DNA of 17,025 nucleotides from positions 1-17,025 of the forward strand of contig CAZGCB010000058.1 in assembly GCA_964524065.1 (NCBI GenBank). The letters are read 5' to 3'. Below, piece after piece: positions 6,593 through 14,228 of the stretch. A program made the translations under genes and the position numbers. The stretch is from CAZADA01 sp964524065 (lineage in GTDB: Bacteria > Pseudomonadota > Alphaproteobacteria > Caulobacterales > Maricaulaceae). The notes under the pieces were generated by a model that saw only the letters and a list, made by a program, of their open reading frames with translations, searched no databases and was not told where the DNA came from. The first letter of the stretch is position 1. Each line of letters opens with the position of its first letter.

Positions 6593-6805
6593 TCAGCCTG
6601 CGGCGCCCGGCGGCGGCTCATCGTCAAAAATCGTCTCAATAGGGTGGCCGAAAAGGCGCGCCATCGCAAAGGCGAGCGGCAGAGACGGATCATATTTCCC
6701 ACGTTCGATGGCGTTGATGGTTTGGCGTGACACGCCGAGGCGTTCGGCAAGCTCCGCCTGCGACCAGTCACGCTCGGCGCGCAGCACCTTCAGCCTGTTC
6801 TTCAT
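6593..6805 (-). CDS. Small XRE-family (Cro/CI-type) DNA-binding regulator
   Basis: The 70-residue product is almost entirely one helix-turn-helix domain. WSQAELAERLGVSRQTINAIERGKYDPS spans residues 14-41, with VSRQTINAIE as recognition helix, and the C-terminus ends FGHPIETIFDDEPPP. Such minimal regulators bind palindromes as dimers and often repress their own operon. The ATG at 6805 is chosen because the conserved domain begins at once (MKNRLKVLRAERDWSQ); a longer frame to 6853 overlaps the upstream gene. Only seven bases separate its start from the stop of the membrane-protein gene, so the two form an operon. The likely operator is the 16-bp palindrome at 7246-7261. This pairing of a tiny XRE regulator with a small membrane protein is common in bacteria, but its role is not known to me. 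Confidence 0.9.
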   Translation of the reverse strand: MKNRLKVLRAERDWSQAELAERLGVSRQTINAIERGKYDPSLPLAFAMARLFGHPIETIFDDEPPPGAAG

Positions 6806-6812
6806 GCCCGGC

Positions 6813-7205
6813 CTAACGGTAGCGCCATCGGACCACGAGCGTAGCGAGCCCATACGTCGCGATCATGATGGGGAACACCCACAGCGTCAGCAAGCGCGGC
6901 GCGAAGTCGCCGGCTTCAAGAAAACCGTAAATGAAGAAGCCAAAACCGCTGACGAGGAACGCGATGATCGTCGCCTCAAAGGCCTTTTGCCGCTGCAGTT
7001 CATCCCAAGAGCGCGCAAAGCGCAAAATGGCGATCAAGGCGAACACCGCCGGAACTGCGGGCAGCAGCACCGCGATCAGAGCCACCCACGGCGCGGTTGT
7101 CTCGAACGCGTCAAACAGGCGCGGCATCACGACAGCCGTGACGATTGAGTAGGCGACCATCGCGCCGCCAAACTCCCAAGCATAGCGTTTTGCCGCCGGC
7201 GTCAT
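6813..7205 (-). CDS. Four-helix integral membrane protein of the XRE operon
   Basis: The 130-residue protein has about four hydrophobic segments: near residues 12-31 (GGAMVAYSIVTAVV), 38-62 (APWVALIAVLLPAVPAVFAL), 76-97 (ATIIAFLVSGFGFFIYGF) and 104-124 (LLTLWVFPIMIATYGLATLV). A charged loop FARSWDELQRQKAFEA separates helices two and three. The frame extends upstream to 7364, but the strong AGGGAGGA five bases before the ATG at 7205 decides the start, and the extension would overlap rluD and the operator. It is the first gene of a two-gene unit with the XRE regulator. No catalytic motif is seen; a function in signalling or transport to the regulator is only inference. Confidence 0.8.
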   Translation of the reverse strand: MTPAAKRYAWEFGGAMVAYSIVTAVVMPRLFDAFETTAPWVALIAVLLPAVPAVFALIAILRFARSWDELQRQKAFEATIIAFLVSGFGFFIYGFLEAGDFAPRLLTLWVFPIMIATYGLATLVVRWRYR

Positions 7206-7245
7206 GGCGATCCTCCCTAATTGTGTCATGTGTCCCAATCGAAAT

Positions 7246-7261
7246 GACAAGTATACTTGTC
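7246..7261. promoter_or_regulatory. Perfect 16-bp palindrome, candidate operator of the XRE regulator
   Basis: GACAAGTATACTTGTC is a perfect palindrome 41 bases upstream of the membrane-protein start codon. On the minus strand it contains TATACT, a good -10 hexamer; TTGACC lies 22 bases further upstream (7278-7283), which is longer than the usual spacing for a -35 element. A dimer bound here would cover the -10 region and block transcription, the expected layout for autorepression by the XRE protein encoded in the same operon. Confidence 0.65.
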
Positions 7262-7341
7262 CTGATAGGCATTCATAGGTCAAGGGTGCGTGACAAAACG
7301 ACGGGGAGATATGACGTGTTTTAGGCCGAGGCCCGGCTTGC

Positions 7342-8490
7342 TTACAACAGACGCAAAAACGCAATCAGGCGCTGCATGTCCTTGGGCGGCGGGGTTTCAA
7401 AGCGCAGCGCCTCGCCGGTGATCGGATGGCGAAAGCCTAAAATCGCGGCGTGCAGAGCTTGGCGGCGAAACTCACGCAGGACGCGGCCCTGCGATGCGGG
7501 CGCGTCGTCGGCGTCTGCATCGGCTTGATCCGTGCGCCCGGCCGCGCCCTGCGGGGCTTTGCGCTCCACCCGCTGGGCCAGCGTGCGCCCGCCTTTGCCA
7601 TAAAGTGGATCGCCCAGCAGCGGCGCGCCCAGATGCGCCATATGCACCCGGATTTGGTGCGTGCGCCCCGTTTCCAAACGGCACTCCACCAGCGCCGCCT
7701 GCGGCGCGCCCACCGCCTGGCCGGGCTCCTGACCGAACGTGTCCTGGGTGGCGTAATGGGTGACGGCGATCTTGCCCTTATTCTCCAAGGACAGAGGGAT
7801 CACCGCCTGTTTGCGCCGATCGCCGTCGCTGCGCGCCAAGCGTGTCTCCAGCCGGCCGGAGCGCGGTTTGGGGGCGCCGCGGGTGCAGGCGAGATAGGCC
7901 CGCTCCATGTCATGGGCGGCGAACAGGGCGCTAAGCCCCTGATGGGCGGCGTCGGTTTTGGCGGCCACCAAGACGCCTGAGGTGTCTTTGTCCAGCCGGT
8001 GCACGATGCCCGGCCGCTCCACCCCGCCAATGCCGGAAAGTTGTCCCGCGCAATGATGGAGCAGCGCATGCACCAGCGTGCCCGTCCAATGGCCCGCCGC
8101 GGGGTGTACGGCGATGCCCGCCGGCTTGTTCAGCACGATGAGATGCGGATCCTCGAACAAAACGTCCAGCGCGATGGCTTCCGGTTGCGGTGTGGCGGCG
8201 CGCGGCGGCGGCAGGTTCAGCGCCACATGCTGGCCAGCCCGTACTTTGGCCGCAGGATCGCCCGCGGGCGCATCGTCCACGCGCACATGCCCCGCCTCCA
8301 CCAGCGCTTTGCAACGGGAGCGGGATAAATCCATCCACATGCCCGCCATCCAACGGTCGAGGCGCATGCCGGCCTGTGCCTCCTCGACCGTTGCTGCGTG
8401 GGTGAACGGGCCGTCCGGCCCGGGGCTTTCCGGCTCGCGCGTCGGCGGATCGACGGCGGGGGGCTTCATGCGGGGGTCGGATGCGGTCAT
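7342..8490 (-). CDS. rluD: RluA/RluD-family 23S rRNA pseudouridine synthase
   Basis: The enzyme isomerises specific uridines of large-subunit rRNA to pseudouridine. An N-terminal S4 RNA-binding domain (about residues 40-92, MRLDRWMAGMWMDLSRSRCKALVEAG) is followed by the catalytic domain. The catalytic loop GIVHRLDKDTSGVLVAAKT at about 161-179 carries the essential Asp (D167), and RLETGRTHQIRVHMAHLGAPLLGDPLYG is the second conserved block. At about 382 residues it is longer than typical RluD (about 320-330): it has a Pro-rich N-terminal tail and a low-complexity acidic insert (QADADADDAPASQ) after the DPLYG block. AAGG five bases before the ATG at 8490 supports the start. It diverges from the membrane-anchored protein at 8588. 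Assignment to RluD over RluC or RluA is by overall layout and is less certain than the family. Confidence 0.88.
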   Translation of the reverse strand: MTASDPRMKPPAVDPPTREPESPGPDGPFTHAATVEEAQAGMRLDRWMAGMWMDLSRSRCKALVEAGHVRVDDAPAGDPAAKVRAGQHVALNLPPPRAATPQPEAIALDVLFEDPHLIVLNKPAGIAVHPAAGHWTGTLVHALLHHCAGQLSGIGGVERPGIVHRLDKDTSGVLVAAKTDAAHQGLSALFAAHDMERAYLACTRGAPKPRSGRLETRLARSDGDRRKQAVIPLSLENKGKIAVTHYATQDTFGQEPGQAVGAPQAALVECRLETGRTHQIRVHMAHLGAPLLGDPLYGKGGRTLAQRVERKAPQGAAGRTDQADADADDAPASQGRVLREFRRQALHAAILGFRHPITGEALRFETPPPKDMQRLIAFLRLL

Positions 8491-8587
8491 AACGCCTTAT
8501 GCCAGAGCCGTCGCGAGGCGGCCAAACGCACGGCGCTGCTGAGGGCCTTCCGCCCCCATGCCGCGCCCGCTCACAAGGGGAGCCGCC

Positions 8588-8953
8588 ATGTCCGCTTCGC
8601 CATCCGCACCGCCGGTTAATCCGTTCTCCGCCCCGCCGGGCCAGGAGGGCAAAGTGCGGACCTTGCTCATCTCCATTGGCGTGATGACGGTGATGATGGT
8701 GTTCATGCTGGGCATGATCTTGGGACGACTCTTGGCGCCTGGCGGCGCGCCGCCGGCGCCTGAGGCCATCGCGTGGGACACTGTGCCGGTGATGGAGATC
8801 CGCTTGCCGGCAGACGCGCAAGTGGTGCGCGAAAGCGTGGGCGAGGGGCGGGTGCTGATCGCCTATGAAACGCCGGACGGGGCGCGCGGCGTTCTCAGCG
8901 CGCCGGCGCCGGTTGGCGCGGCCCATTTGGTGTATGTCACCGACGCGCCGTGA
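8588..8953 (+). CDS. Small membrane-anchored protein, DUF6476-like layout
   Basis: The 121-residue product has a Pro/Ser-rich cytoplasmic start, one strong transmembrane helix (LLISIGVMTVMMVFMLGMILGRLL, about residues 28-51), and a periplasmic part of beta-rich character with RVLIAYETPDGARGVLSAPAP and a VYVTDAP end. The ATG at 8588 has AAGGGGAG five bases upstream; an earlier in-frame ATG at 8558 has none. It diverges from rluD with 97 bases between the starts. Alphaproteobacteria often carry a short single-helix DUF6476 protein divergent from rluD, and size, topology and position agree. I infer the relation from context and layout, not from residue identity. Function is unknown. Confidence 0.7.
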   Translation: MSASPSAPPVNPFSAPPGQEGKVRTLLISIGVMTVMMVFMLGMILGRLLAPGGAPPAPEAIAWDTVPVMEIRLPADAQVVRESVGEGRVLIAYETPDGARGVLSAPAPVGAAHLVYVTDAP

Positions 8954-9032
8954 GGGTCGGGCCCCGGCGATAGGCCCAATGTCGCCGGCGAAGGCGAGCG
9001 TCGCACCGCGCCATCATAGCGGCATAGCGGCG

Positions 9033-9061
9033 CTGTCATAAAAGTGTCATGGGGCTGTCGC
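9033..9061 (+). promoter_or_regulatory. PHO box (PhoB binding site) upstream of phoD
   Basis: CTGTCAT (9033-9039), AAAA, GTGTCAT (9044-9050) is an almost perfect PHO box; the known consensus is two CTGTCAT-type 7-bp direct repeats separated by four AT-rich bases. A third repeat, CTGTCGC (9055-9061), keeps the 11-base period, though its spacer is GGGG. Tandem half-sites on one face of the helix are how PhoB binds. The box lies 56 bases before the phoD ribosome binding site start codon region, with room for a -10 element. Phosphate starvation should switch the gene on. Confidence 0.8.
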
Positions 9062-9116
9062 GTCGACGTCGCCGCTGCGGTTTAGGGCGTGCAGATACAA
9101 AATCGAGGAGCACGCC

Positions 9117-10883
9117 ATGCCCGATCCGGCCCGTTTTTTGTGGAACGCGCGCATCAGCCGCCGGCGCGCCCTGGCCGGCGCGGGGTTGGCGGGCGCTGGG
9201 GTCGCGGCGGCGTGCGCCAGCTATGAAGCCTACACGCCGCCCACGCCGACAGGGCCGTTCCACCATGGCGTCGCCTCCGGCGACCCGCTGCCGGATCGGG
9301 TAGTGCTTTGGAGCCGGGTGAGCCTCGCCGACCCAAAAAAGAGCGGCGCGGTGGATGTGCGCTGGATGATGGCCGCCGATCGCGATTTTACGCGGATCGT
9401 GCGCGAAGGCCGTGTGGAGGCCGCGCCCCGCCGCGATTGGACGGTAAAGGTGGATGTGGACGGGCTGGAGCCAGGCACGGAATATTTTTACCGCTTCGCC
9501 TTGGGCGATGCGATGTCGCCCATCGGGCGCACCAAGACCCTGCCCGTGGGCCCGACGGCGCGCTTTCGCATCGCGGCGTTTTCATGCTCCAATTTTCCTT
9601 TTGGCTATTTCAACGCCTATCGCCATATGGCCGAGGGCGAGCCCGTGGATGCGGCGCTGCACCTGGGCGATTACTTCTACGAGTATGGGATTGATCCCAG
9701 CGAGTACGGCGCGGAGATGGGCGCCAAGCTTGGCCGCAATCATTCTCCCGCGCACGAAGTCACCACGTTGGACGCCTATCGCGCGCGCCATGCGCAGTAC
9801 AAATCCGATGAGGATTTGCAGGCCGCCCACGCCGCCGCGCCGTGGATCACCATTTGGGACGATCATGAGAGCGCCAACAACGCTTATGTCGTCGGCGCGG
9901 AAAACCATGATCCAGACACCGAAGGCGATTGGTCGGCGCGCAAGCAGGCGGCGGTGCGGGCGTATTTCGAGTGGATGCCCATCCGCGAGCCCCAGCCGGG
10001 CCGGGCCCGCGAAGCGATTTGGCGGCGTTTTGAAATCGGCGATCTGGCGACGCTGATCATGCTGGAGACGCGGCTGACGGCCCGCTCGCCAGAAATCAGC
10101 TGGGATCAGTTTCCTGTCCCCAATGACGCCGATCCGAGCGATCCCGATAATCAAGCCAAGGTCGCGGCCTTTTTGAGCGAGACAGTCGCTGATCCCAGCC
10201 GTGAATTGTTGGGCGCGGCGCAACGGGCGTTCGTCACCGAGACGCTGGAGGCCTCCGTCAACGCTGGCCAGCCTTGGCAGCTTTTCGGCAACCAGGTGAT
10301 CCTGGCGGACGTCACCTCGCCCGATTGGACGGAGGTTGTGGGCTTTTGGGCCGGCGGCCTGCCCGGCGTGGTGCGCCGCATGGTGCGTTCCGATCCTTTG
10401 GCTTGGGGCTATTTCCTGCGCTCGCGCTTTGGCATTCCGCTGAATATTGACTCTTGGGACGGTTTTCCGGTGGAGCGCGAGCGGCTGTTCGGCGCCTGCC
10501 GCAAGGCGGGGGCCAATGTGGTGGCGTTCACCGGCGACACCCACGCCTTCTGGGCCAATGAGCTGGCCGATCAGGCGGGCGCCCGGGTGGGCGTGGAGTT
10601 CGGCGTCACCGGCGTCACCTCGCCCTCCGCTTTCCGTGCGCTGCGTGTGCCGGGGGTGGATGCCGGCCGCGCCGTTGAGGAGGTCAATCCCGGCGTCGTG
10701 TACAACAACCCCTATCGCAATGGCTATGTGACGGCGGACATCACGCCGGAGGCTGTGACCACGTCGTTTTGGGGCGTCTCCACCATCCGCCGGCGCGATC
10801 CTAAGGCCGCAATCATCCAGCGCTTTCGCGTCACGCCGAGCGCTGGCGGCGGCGCCAGTCGTGTCGAGATGCTGAAAGGCTAG
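9117..10883 (+). CDS. phoD: PhoD-family alkaline phosphatase
   Basis: PhoD enzymes are exported metal-dependent phosphatases or phosphodiesterases that free phosphate from organic esters. The 588-residue product has a twin-arginine signal (ISRRRALAG, residues 13-21) followed by an Ala/Gly-rich core and AAAC at 30-33, which may be a lipoprotein cleavage site. An N-terminal beta domain runs to about residue 145. The metal-site blocks follow: SCSN (156-159), HLGDYFYEYG (182-191), IWDDHES (246-252) and FTGDTHAFW (471-479). These match the known iron/calcium ligands of PhoD, with Cys, Asp, Tyr, Asp and His in order. GAGGAG six bases before the ATG decides the start. A PHO box upstream predicts PhoB control. 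It stands alone and converges on hisI, with about 100 bases and no clear terminator between them. Confidence 0.93.
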   Translation: MPDPARFLWNARISRRRALAGAGLAGAGVAAACASYEAYTPPTPTGPFHHGVASGDPLPDRVVLWSRVSLADPKKSGAVDVRWMMAADRDFTRIVREGRVEAAPRRDWTVKVDVDGLEPGTEYFYRFALGDAMSPIGRTKTLPVGPTARFRIAAFSCSNFPFGYFNAYRHMAEGEPVDAALHLGDYFYEYGIDPSEYGAEMGAKLGRNHSPAHEVTTLDAYRARHAQYKSDEDLQAAHAAAPWITIWDDHESANNAYVVGAENHDPDTEGDWSARKQAAVRAYFEWMPIREPQPGRAREAIWRRFEIGDLATLIMLETRLTARSPEISWDQFPVPNDADPSDPDNQAKVAAFLSETVADPSRELLGAAQRAFVTETLEASVNAGQPWQLFGNQVILADVTSPDWTEVVGFWAGGLPGVVRRMVRSDPLAWGYFLRSRFGIPLNIDSWDGFPVERERLFGACRKAGANVVAFTGDTHAFWANELADQAGARVGVEFGVTGVTSPSAFRALRVPGVDAGRAVEEVNPGVVYNNPYRNGYVTADITPEAVTTSFWGVSTIRRRDPKAAIIQRFRVTPSAGGGASRVEMLKG

Positions 10884-10984
10884 GGGCCGCCGGGGCATGA
10901 TGTGGCGCTTATGGTGGCCGGCGATGCTCTGCGGCCCGCGCCAGCGCACCATGCATATTGGCTCGAAGCGACGGGAAGGGCGCC

Positions 10985-11374
10985 CTAAGCCCCCTCCAGC
11001 CCGCCATCATCGGTGACGCGGCGATAAAAGCAGCTGCGCGCGCCGGTGTGGCAGGCGGGCCCGTTTTGATGGACGCGCAGCAAAATGGCGTCCTGATCGC
11101 AATCCATGCGCGCTTCGACCACGTCCTGGGTATGGCCGGAGGTTTCGCCCTTGCGCCACAGCTTCTGACGCGAGCGCGACCAATACCAGCCCTGGCGGGT
11201 CTGCAGCGTTTTCTCCAACGCCTCCGCGTTCATATGCGCCACCATGAGCACGACGCCGCTATCAGCGTCCTGCACCACGGCGGTGATCAGTCCATCCGCG
11301 GAGAAGCGGGGCGTGATCGCCCCGCCTGTCTCCAGCGTGTGTGTATCCTGCGGCGGTTTTGGGAAGCCGGTCAT
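10985..11374 (-). CDS. hisI: Phosphoribosyl-AMP cyclohydrolase
   Basis: HisI opens the purine ring of phosphoribosyl-AMP, the third step of histidine synthesis. The 129-residue product is the single-domain form, without the HisE pyrophosphatase domain found fused in enteric bacteria. Signature residues are all visible: MVAHMNAEAL, WYWSRSRQKLWRKGETSGHTQ (about 63-83), the metal-binding MDCDQDAILL with C92, and GPACHTGARSCFYR with C108 and C115. Zinc is held by these three Cys, and Mg by the DCDQD aspartates. It follows folE by about 50 bases on the same strand and may be cotranscribed; both enzymes open a purine ring by hydrolysis, though in different pathways. The start ATG at 11374 has AGGA close upstream. 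Confidence 0.96.
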   Translation of the reverse strand: MTGFPKPPQDTHTLETGGAITPRFSADGLITAVVQDADSGVVLMVAHMNAEALEKTLQTRQGWYWSRSRQKLWRKGETSGHTQDVVEARMDCDQDAILLRVHQNGPACHTGARSCFYRRVTDDGGLEGA

Positions 11375-11426
11375 GCGTCCTGTCTACGCATGAAACGGCG
11401 CGGTCACAATGCGCCGCCACGCGCGC

Positions 11427-12131
11427 CTAGCCGAGCGCCAGACGCAAGAAGCGCTCCCGCAGCTCGGCGGAGTCCTTGAAAACACCCGTGAAGCGAGTGG
11501 TGATTGTCGACACGTCGGGGTGGTGCACGCCGCGTGTGGTCATGCATTGATGCTGCGCGTCAATATAAACCGCGACGCCTTGGGGCTCCAACGCCTCACT
11601 AATGGCGTCGGCGATTTGCGCCGTCATCGTTTCTTGGGTTTGCAGGCGTCGCGCAAAAATCTCCACCACACGGGCGATCTTGGAGATCCCGACTACGCGA
11701 TCGCTGGGCATGTAGGCCACGTGCGCTTTGCCGAGGAAGGGCGCGATGTGGTGCTCGCAATGGCTTTCGATATCGATGTTGCGCAGCAGGACGATATCGT
11801 CATAGCCCGAGACATCTTCGAAGGTGCGCGCCAGCTCTTTGGCCGGATCGGCGCCATAGCCGGAGAACCATTCCTCATACGCATCCACAACGCGCTTGGG
11901 CGTGTCGACCAAGCCTTCGCGGGTGGGATCATCGCCCGTCCAGGCGAGGAGAGTGCGCACCGCGTCCATCGCCTGCTCGCGGCTGGGACGGGGTGTGGCG
12001 ACGCCATGGGTCATGGGAGCCTCTGAAGATGGCGCGGCGGTGTCGGACGAGGCCGGGTCTGCGGGCCCAGAATGGCCATTGCGCAACGACGTCTCTTCGC
12101 CATCAGGGCCGCGGGAAGTGAATTCTGTCAT
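11427..12131 (-). CDS. folE: GTP cyclohydrolase I (FolE type 1A)
   Basis: FolE converts GTP to dihydroneopterin triphosphate, the first step of folate and tetrahydrobiopterin-type pterin synthesis. The conserved core begins near residue 50 and includes DTPKRVVDAYEEWFSGY, the zinc ligands in SHCEHHIAPF (C125, H128), the substrate-binding SDRVVGISKIARVVEIFARR, and QHQCMTTRGV with the third zinc ligand C196. These Cys and His mark the zinc-dependent type 1A enzyme. The first 40 residues are a Ser/Pro/Asp-rich tail with no core homology. Translation could start instead at Met40 (12014), which has AGAGG nearby; the ATG at 12131 has AGGGGG nine bases upstream. hisI follows in the same direction. 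cysS diverges, with 218 bases between the two starts. Confidence 0.96.
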   Translation of the reverse strand: MTEFTSRGPDGEETSLRNGHSGPADPASSDTAAPSSEAPMTHGVATPRPSREQAMDAVRTLLAWTGDDPTREGLVDTPKRVVDAYEEWFSGYGADPAKELARTFEDVSGYDDIVLLRNIDIESHCEHHIAPFLGKAHVAYMPSDRVVGISKIARVVEIFARRLQTQETMTAQIADAISEALEPQGVAVYIDAQHQCMTTRGVHHPDVSTITTRFTGVFKDSAELRERFLRLALG

Positions 12132-12349
12132 GGGATGTTTCCCCCTGCGTTGGGGGGCCGACGGTTGGGCCGTGCGTGTGCACGGACTTAACGCCCGCCC
12201 TTCTTGGGATACTCGCTATGTATGTGCGCGCCCCGCCAAGTCCAGTCAGGCGGAGGTCGCACCCCGTTCCCGCGCGTGATGCGCCTGGCCAGGCAGGGGC
12301 GTCTCGGTCTATAGCCCACGCCGTCGCTGAAACCCTCACGAGATGCGCC
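12132..12349. promoter_or_regulatory. Divergent folE / cysS promoter region
   Basis: These 218 bases must hold both outward promoters. Two inverted repeats are visible: CCGTGC/GCACGG with a GTGT loop (12170-12185) and the perfect GCCTGGCCAGGC (12283-12294). No clear -35/-10 pair was found on either strand, and no RNA leader element such as a T-box is recognisable. Confidence 0.35.
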
Positions 12350-13759
12350 ATGGCCTTGCAGCTGCATGACACCGCCGCGCGCGCTAAGCGCGTGTTTGAA
12401 CCGCAGGATGAAAAGCGCGTGACGCTCTATGTCTGCGGCCCGACGGTGTACAGCTATGCCCATATCGGCAATGCCCGCCCTGCGGTCGTGTTTGATTTGC
12501 TCTATCGCGTCTTGCGACGCGCCTATGGGGCTGAACACGTCGTCTATGCGCGCAACATCACCGATGTGGACGACAAGATCATCGCCGCCTCCGCCGAAAC
12601 CGGTGAGCCGATCGCGGCGATTACGGAGAAATTCACGGAGATTTATCGCGCCGATATGCGCGCGCTGGGCGTCATGGCCCCAACGCTTGAGCCGCACGCC
12701 ACGGGCCATATCGGCCCGATGATCGCGCTGATGCAGGATCTGATCGCGGCGGACAAAGCCTACGCCGCTGAGGGGCATGTGCTGTTTCACGTGGCGGCCT
12801 TTGACGATTATGGCGCGTTGTCCAACCGTTCGCGCGAGGACATGATCGCCGGCGCGCGGGTGGAGGTGGCCCCCTACAAAAAGGATGCCGCCGATTTCGT
12901 CCTATGGAAGCCGGCCAAGGATGACGAGCCTGGCTGGGACAGCCCCTGGGGTCGCGGCCGGCCGGGCTGGCATGTGGAATGCTCGGCCATGATCCGCGAG
13001 CAATTGGGAACCACCATCGACATCCATGGCGGCGGCCAGGATCTCAAATTCCCGCACCATGAGAATGAACGCGCGCAAAGCATGTGCGCCCATGGCGGCG
13101 CGGCGCTCGCCAATTACTGGATGCACAATGGCTTTCTCACCATGGATGCGGAGAAAATGTCCAAATCCCTGGGCAATGTGAAGCTGGTGCATGAGCTGCT
13201 GAAAACCTGGCCCGGTGAAGTGCTGCGCATGGCGTTGCTGTCGGCGCAGTATCGCCAACCCTTGGATTGGACCGATCAGCTGCTGCAGGACACGAAAAAG
13301 CGCTTGGATGGCTGGTACCGGCCGCTGCGCGCCTTGGCCGATGTGGAGGCGACGCCGGCCGAGGATCCGGCCGTGGCGGATGCGGCGGCGGCCGTCATTG
13401 CGGCGCTGGAGGATGATCTCAACACGCCCAAAGCGTTCGCCGAGATCGAAGTGCTCGTCAGCCACGCCAACACCGCGTCCGGCTCGCAGGCGCAGGCTTT
13501 AACCAAGGGCGCGCTGCTGGCCGCAGGCGGCTTGCTTGGCTTGCTGCAGCAAGATCCGCAAGCGTGGTTCCAGGGCGATGCGGAGCAAAGCGAGGCGAAC
13601 GGCCTCGCGCCCTCCGCGATCGACGCTATGCTGGAGGCGCGCCAGGCCGCGCGCAAAGCCAAGGATTTCGCCGAGGCTGACCGCATTCGCGATGCACTCA
13701 CCGCCGCCGGCATCGTCATTGAGGATGGCCCACAGGGCTCGACTTGGCGCCGGGCGTAA
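12350..13759 (+). CDS. cysS: Cysteinyl-tRNA synthetase
   Basis: CysRS charges tRNA-Cys with cysteine. The 469-residue product has the class I Rossmann signature HIGN (residues 38-41, in YVCGPTVYSYAHIGNARP) and KMSKS (269-273). The zinc that selects cysteine thiol is held by C29, C211 (WHVECSAM), H236 and E240 (FPHHENE), the same spacing as in the E. coli enzyme. The C-terminal helical anticodon-binding part ends with ARKAKDFAEADRIRDALTAAGIVIED, also typical. The frame is open back to 12176, but the family N-terminus starts with a short lead (ALQLHDTAARAKRVFEP) directly after the ATG at 12350, so that start is chosen despite a weak ribosome site. It is the first gene of a plus-strand run ending in thrS, though gaps of about 90-220 bases suggest several transcripts. 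Confidence 0.96.
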   Translation: MALQLHDTAARAKRVFEPQDEKRVTLYVCGPTVYSYAHIGNARPAVVFDLLYRVLRRAYGAEHVVYARNITDVDDKIIAASAETGEPIAAITEKFTEIYRADMRALGVMAPTLEPHATGHIGPMIALMQDLIAADKAYAAEGHVLFHVAAFDDYGALSNRSREDMIAGARVEVAPYKKDAADFVLWKPAKDDEPGWDSPWGRGRPGWHVECSAMIREQLGTTIDIHGGGQDLKFPHHENERAQSMCAHGGAALANYWMHNGFLTMDAEKMSKSLGNVKLVHELLKTWPGEVLRMALLSAQYRQPLDWTDQLLQDTKKRLDGWYRPLRALADVEATPAEDPAVADAAAAVIAALEDDLNTPKAFAEIEVLVSHANTASGSQAQALTKGALLAAGGLLGLLQQDPQAWFQGDAEQSEANGLAPSAIDAMLEARQAARKAKDFAEADRIRDALTAAGIVIEDGPQGSTWRRA

Positions 13760-13850
13760 AGCTTCGGCGCGCGAATCGATTGGAGGGCTTTGCGCGTTTG
13801 GCGAGACACCCCATTATTCATTGATCTATCCTCGCCCTTGGGAGGCCGCC

Positions 13851-14132
13851 ATGACCGCCATCGCGCACCAGCTTCACGGCTTCAACGTGTTCCTCCAAGC
13901 CGAGGATGATGCCGGCGTGTTTTTCGTCACTTTGGGCTGCGCGGCGGTCGACGCGGCGCAGGCGGAGATGCTGGCGCTCGGCCAAGCGCAAGCGGAGGGC
14001 TGGACGGTGCTCGACGTGGAGGAGGTTTGGACGCCGGACGGCGCCCATGATCTGCCCGACGCGCCGGCGGTGCTCGGCGTGACGGAGCGGGACTACGCCG
14101 TTGAGGGCGCTGAGGATGACGGCGCCTGGTGA
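13851..14132 (+). CDS. Small acidic protein of unknown function
   Basis: A strong ribosome site, GGGAGG, lies five bases before the ATG at 13851, which supports translation of this 93-residue frame. The protein begins TAIAHQLHGFNVFLQAEDDAGVFFVTLGCAAVDAAQAEMLALG and has an alternating hydrophobic pattern suggestive of a small alpha/beta fold, with one Cys. The second half is acidic and Pro/Asp-rich (VWTPDGAHDLPDAPAVLGV) and ends EGAEDDGAW. No signal peptide or transmembrane helix is present. It sits 91 bases after cysS and 96 before the IscU-like gene. I do not recognise a family. A CcrM-type GAATC site is present in its leader (13773-13777), which on its own says little. Confidence 0.7.
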   Translation: MTAIAHQLHGFNVFLQAEDDAGVFFVTLGCAAVDAAQAEMLALGQAQAEGWTVLDVEEVWTPDGAHDLPDAPAVLGVTERDYAVEGAEDDGAW

Positions 14133-14228
14133 GGCGCGCCGGCGCGGTTCATCGCCGGCATCGACAGCCGGGCTCGATCGTACGCCAATCCTGTTGGAGA
14201 AACGGCCCGCAAGGCGTACATAAGCCAT

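Noticed and set aside
8964..8988. CCGGCGA/TCGCCGG hairpin after the DUF6476-like gene as a terminator
   Set aside because: The loop is 11 bases and the 3' flank is GC-rich without T residues.
9582..10952. 456-codon open frame antisense to phoD
   Set aside because: Long antisense frames are expected in GC-rich coding DNA; its product has no recognisable motif, while the sense strand encodes a complete PhoD.
13801..13819. CCCCATTAT before the small acidic protein as a sigma-32 -10 element
   Set aside because: No CTTGAA-like -35 sequence at the right distance; the nearest candidate matches only half of the consensus.
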